Below, one piece after another: positions 60,708-64,000 of a DNA stretch of 64,000 bases (position 1 is its first letter; each line of letters opens with the position of its first letter). The notes below the pieces were generated by a model. The model saw nothing but the letters and a program-made list of their open reading frames with translations. It was not told the origin of the DNA and made no database searches. This DNA comes from Entomortierella parvispora (lineage: Eukaryota; Mortierellomycota; Mortierellomycetes; Mortierellales; Mortierellaceae), in contig OY752147.1 in the NCBI GenBank assembly GCA_963573315.1, positions 1,178,001 through 1,242,000 on the forward strand. The letters are read 5' to 3'. A program made the position numbers and the translations under genes.

Positions 60708-62440
60708 ATCTCTCTCTCTCTGTGGAAAGAAAGAAAGAAAGAAAAGAAAAAGAAAAAAAAAAGTGCCTCGGAGGCGCGCGTGCGCGTTTCGTCGGTTCCG
60801 ATGACAGACATGGCATCACCACATCGGACAAAAGAGATGAAGGACTTGTCCCATTCATCCCCTGCTCGTGTTCCATCTTGTTGGCCACTCCCCTCCGCTC
60901 CCCCCACCACTTTTCTCCACTTGCAAACACACACAGATACGAACCCAATGGATCTTCATGCTCCCTCTTTTGCCTTGCCTGGAACTGGCTCAACTGGCAG
61001 ACCAACGGTCGGTGTCCAGCATGTCTGTTCCAGTCCCGTCCTGCAAGGAAAAGACCGTTGTCCCCAACGGACTGCAAGGGTGAATGGGTCAAAACATCCA
61101 GATAAACTAATCCTTTTCCTCTCTCACAAAAAACAATACACCAATAAGCTTGTCCCAGGACTCCCAGCTCCGAGGGCCAAGGGGAAGGCTGGCTGACTGG
61201 TGTGGGGACAGACCAAAAAAGGGAGGGAAGGATAAAAAGAAGGGACACAGTCCCCCTCCCTTCTTTCCCTTTCCCGCCTTGTGTGTTTTCCTCGTTTCTG
61301 TAGTCATCTCTTCCCTCCACAAGGTAATAAAGCTGAACGAACGCAAAGAAGTACAATACAAAAAAAGGGACAAGGGGAAAGTCCTTCTTGTCCCGTCCGC
61401 TCAATTGTTTTCAGAACGAGATCCGAGATTGGAAGAGGTGGGGTAGGAAAAGGTGGAGGCGCACATCTGCGCGATGCGATGCGATGCCTTGATCGACAGA
61501 GATACAAGACAGAAAAAAAAAACGTGGAGTTCCCTCGAGGATTGTGTAAGGAGAAAGCACGGTGGTTGTCCCTTGAACGTCCAAGCCAGGACAGGACAGG
61601 CCCAGCCCGTTGGCCAATGGTCTAGTTTCTCTGTCCTGGTTTTTGTGTTGTTCCTTACCTGAGCCAGTGTTGATCAGGATTCCGTTTCGAGGAGAAGGAG
61701 GACGTGCGTGAGAGAAAGAACACGGATGTGGAAAAGAAGAGACGTGTAAAATGGGACGAAGAAAGGCACGAGAGAGATGAAAAAAGCGAGAGAGGGCAGG
61801 TCGACCAGCGGCGTGTGAAGAAAGAAAGAGAGAGAGAGAGAGAGAAGAAAAGATAACAAAGATTGGCAAAAGGAAAGAAAGGAGAGGAGAAGAAAAAAAA
61901 AAAAAAAAAAAAAGAGGGCGGAAATGAACGGCAAAAGTGAAACAGACGACAACACCGATAGACACCGGCACATCGCGAAATGAAGCAACAAAAAAATAAT
62001 CTGCTTCATTTCTCTCTTCTTCGCGGACACACTCCCCCCCCCATCGATCCTCCTTCCTGCTCAGAAATGGGGAGGGGGGGACATCTGACTCTCTGCTGGG
62101 GGGCACAGAAGGAAAGAGAGATGGAAGGGGTGGCAGACTCACAAAGTGAAATGACATTGTCTAACCACATCACACAAGAAAGACTGCAGATGCATGAGAT
62201 ATTAACAATGGAACCACTCCTTTTGCGCCAACCCTTTGATATTACTTGACCTTTGCACCTCAAAACATGATCTGAGCAACCTAGGGGGACGGAGACATTT
62301 CTTTTTATATTTTTCGAGATGTCAACGCGCACAAAGATGTCATGGTCTATCCTCATTATTTTTATTGATGTGATGATGTACGTCTCCTATTCTTCGGGGG
62401 TTGGTCCCGGGTTTAGATATCTTTTTTCTTTATTCTTTTA
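59959..62440. other. Long leader/promoter region of the kinase gene
   Basis: No protein gene supported. On the kinase strand it is pyrimidine-rich (60010-60300). It also has a (CT)n/(CTAT) tract (60675-60722), a G-run (60618-60628), a GA tract (61827-61843) and an A-run (61890-61912). A good splice donor on the minus strand (CTCAG|GTAAGG at about 61659) hints at a 5' untranslated exon. Confidence 0.45.
60675..60722 (+). repeat. (CT)n microsatellite
   Basis: Dinucleotide CT repeat interrupted twice by TA, upstream of the kinase gene. Confidence 0.85.
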
Positions 62441-62731
62441 TTACTTGACCAAGTACTTTGACCGATCCAAAATATCCAAGCCTGACGCTTGTGGCGTGGG
62501 TACCTGCTCATTCAAGGTCACAGGTGTGACCCTGGTCATTGCGTTGGATGTCGGGGTCGAGATCAGAGGCGTGGGTGTGATCTGACTTGGAGGCATACCC
62601 TCCTTTTGGAAACCGAGAACTTTGTGGGCCAAGATCTGATCTTGATCCAAATTGTGGAAATAGTACCGCGAGGGCTTGTGGCCGTCCAAAGGGGTCGTAC
62701 GAGGAGGATATTGGAAGCTGTACAGGTCCAT
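62441..62731 (-). CDS. Small hypothetical protein
   Basis: A 96-residue frame (MDLYSFQYPP... to ...DRSKYLVK), the end of a 229-codon open frame from 63130. The composition looks protein-like (HNLDQDQILAHKVLGFQKEG, then a Thr/Pro-rich part) with no known domain. It lies divergent from the HNH-like gene. It could be the last exon of a larger gene or a chance frame. Confidence 0.35.
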   Translation of the reverse strand: MDLYSFQYPPRTTPLDGHKPSRYYFHNLDQDQILAHKVLGFQKEGMPPSQITPTPLISTPTSNAMTRVTPVTLNEQVPTPQASGLDILDRSKYLVK

Positions 62732-63295
62732 CGCGCAGAGAGGCACTTGAGGGATGGATTTTTGTAAGATTGCTGAAGATGAAGTGAGACGGGAGGCGGG
62801 GAAGTGCCGGAAAAGTATTAAAGAGAAGTGGGGAAGGGAAGAAAGGGTCCGAGTTTTGAGGAAGGCGAGAAGACGTTGGTATATGCAGATCTTGTCCTGT
62901 GTGATCTTGTCTCGCAAAAAGTGGACCCCAGAACGAAACGCAGCTCCACCACTGGCTCTGAGAGGTGCTGTTCTCACCAAGTCCTCACCCGTTGGTGGAA
63001 ACCCGACCAGTCGCGTGCGTTCGGTTTCGCGCATGAATAGGTCACGTGATGATCTTTGACGCCACCAGCGCCACCAATTTTCATCTTCTCGCGTCTTTGC
63101 CATGCATCTATCATGCAGGCATACTCCCACCCCCTTCCCTTTGCCATCTTGACACTATTACGTGTATTTTCACCACTCCCACGTCTTCTCTTTGCCATTT
63201 CCACCATTTCCACTCACCTCCCCCTCCTTTGCAATTCTCATCGCTCCCACGCCTTCCCGTCTTTCCACTTTCACACCACATCACTGGCATCAGCC

Positions 63296-64000
63296 ATGTC
63301 TGACCCCACTTATGGTCAATTTGGATCATTCACTAAAGCCACGTACTATGACCCCAAGACTGACAGGGACATGAGGATGTACTTTAATTTAAACAAGATC
63401 TTCCACGACAATGCCGATCCTATCGCGCAATTGCTCCTCATGGCATGCGGCAAGCGTCCTATTGGTGAAGATGGCAAGGTCATGAATGTCCATCATATCA
63501 ATCAGGAGGATCACAAGAAAGGTGGAAATTTTGCTTTGCTATCTGATACCATCCACGACTGTCGTCAACTTCACAATGCTCCCCCCCTCGACAGAGGAAT
63601 ACAGCTAGGACATCGCAATCTAACTCCTGCCGAACAGAAAACTAAAAACGAAAAACAAAAGGAATTCCAGAGAGGCTTTGATACAGTCAGCAGGAATTTC
63701 ATTCGTACCATGTTTACCCACCTCGTCGAGGGTCGTCTGCGCCATCCGGCCATTACCGAGGCTGTTCGCCAGGATTTCCTGAAGAGTCGCGAGTATCGCA
63801 ACGCCGCCAAATGTGTTATCCGTTACCAGTCTGTGCCCAAGGCGGGCGGTATTGAGATCATGGCCTTGTCCAGCCTACCACAATGCAGCGAGATTAAGCG
63901 TACCAGCGACAACAAGTTCTTGTCGGCCACCTTTAACAGAACAAAGTATTGGCTACCAGTCAGCGGGGTCACTCAGGACGAGATCATTGACCTCATCTAT
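63296..64000 (+). CDS. Protein with HNH/LHH-like nuclease domain (3' end missing)
   Basis: Open from ATG 63296 to the window edge, 235 residues without intron or stop. Residues 54-94 show KRPIGEDGKVMNVHHINQ (His66, His67), then DTIHDCRQLHN (His87, His93). This is the pattern of HNH/Endonuclease VII-fold domains of the LHH/WHH type known from bacterial polymorphic nucleases: a G-x-DG-x-HH core and a helix with further His. The following part (FDTVSRNFIRTMF) fits the trailing helix. The rest is unassigned. A C/T-rich leader precedes it (63120-63290). Horizontal origin is possible; function in the fungus is unknown. Confidence 0.5.
   Translation, partial: MSDPTYGQFGSFTKATYYDPKTDRDMRMYFNLNKIFHDNADPIAQLLLMACGKRPIGEDGKVMNVHHINQEDHKKGGNFALLSDTIHDCRQLHNAPPLDRGIQLGHRNLTPAEQKTKNEKQKEFQRGFDTVSRNFIRTMFTHLVEGRLRHPAITEAVRQDFLKSREYRNAAKCVIRYQSVPKAGGIEIMALSSLPQCSEIKRTSDNKFLSATFNRTKYWLPVSGVTQDEIIDLIY

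Noticed and set aside
61411-62157. 248-codon minus-strand frame upstream of the PKA gene
   Set aside because: Pyrimidine-rich Ser/Phe/Leu/Pro low complexity, typical of leader DNA; a splice donor near 61659 suggests an untranslated exon instead.

Overview
The window is nuclear DNA of a filamentous fungus, most likely an early-diverging one (Mucoromycota in the broad sense; Mortierellaceae is my best guess). Most genes have several short introns (about 60-120 bases, GT...AG). Many promoters and leaders are pyrimidine-rich, regulators carry long Gln or Asn tracts, and transposon genes include a MULE transposase and a Fanzor (eukaryotic TnpB) protein. The lineage is inferred from style and gene content, not from a search.

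Left arm (1-23 kb), mainly housekeeping: the 3' part of a DDX41-type RNA helicase (+); a six-exon UTP21/WDR36 ribosome-biogenesis gene (-); about 5 kb without a convincing gene; a GATA factor with two zinc fingers and a 30-residue poly-Q tract (+); mitochondrial ribosomal protein mL53 (+); a nine-exon SH3-PX-BAR sorting nexin (+); ferrochelatase with a [2Fe-2S] motif (+); two identical initiator tRNA-Met genes; and two adjacent small proteins, each with one POT1/telomere-end-binding-like OB fold.

Centre (23.6-43.8 kb), a mobile island. A 3.2-kb segment (a membrane-protein gene plus the promoter of a quinone oxidoreductase gene) occurs twice, 17,024 bases apart, with only three differences that I found. 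Between the copies lie a truncated Fanzor fragment fused in frame to the first codons of an oxidoreductase gene, an apparently intact MULE transposase with a SWIM finger (-), a Myb/SANT-like protein (-), a 1,219-codon reading frame joining a FEN1/XPG-like nuclease to a complete Fanzor (+), repeats, and a nine-exon gene with a PD-(D/E)XK-like nuclease motif (+). The FEN1-Fanzor frame is the main find. Its six exons keep phase from end to end, its catalytic residues are recognisable in both halves, and it is broken by two in-frame stops.

Right arm (43.8-64 kb): two tandem zinc-less MDR quinone oxidoreductases (+), a DHA2-type MFS transporter (+), a C2-domain protein with an Asn-rich tail (-), a single-pass membrane protein (-), a Gln-rich cAMP-dependent protein kinase catalytic subunit split by an 885-base intron (-), a small unknown gene (-), and the start of a gene with an HNH/LHH-like nuclease domain (+) that runs off the window.

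The chromosomal genes do not form one pathway. A GATA factor of iron-regulator style lies 4.5 kb from ferrochelatase, which is suggestive only. The island genes look like one or more transposons plus cargo, bracketed by a very recent segmental duplication.
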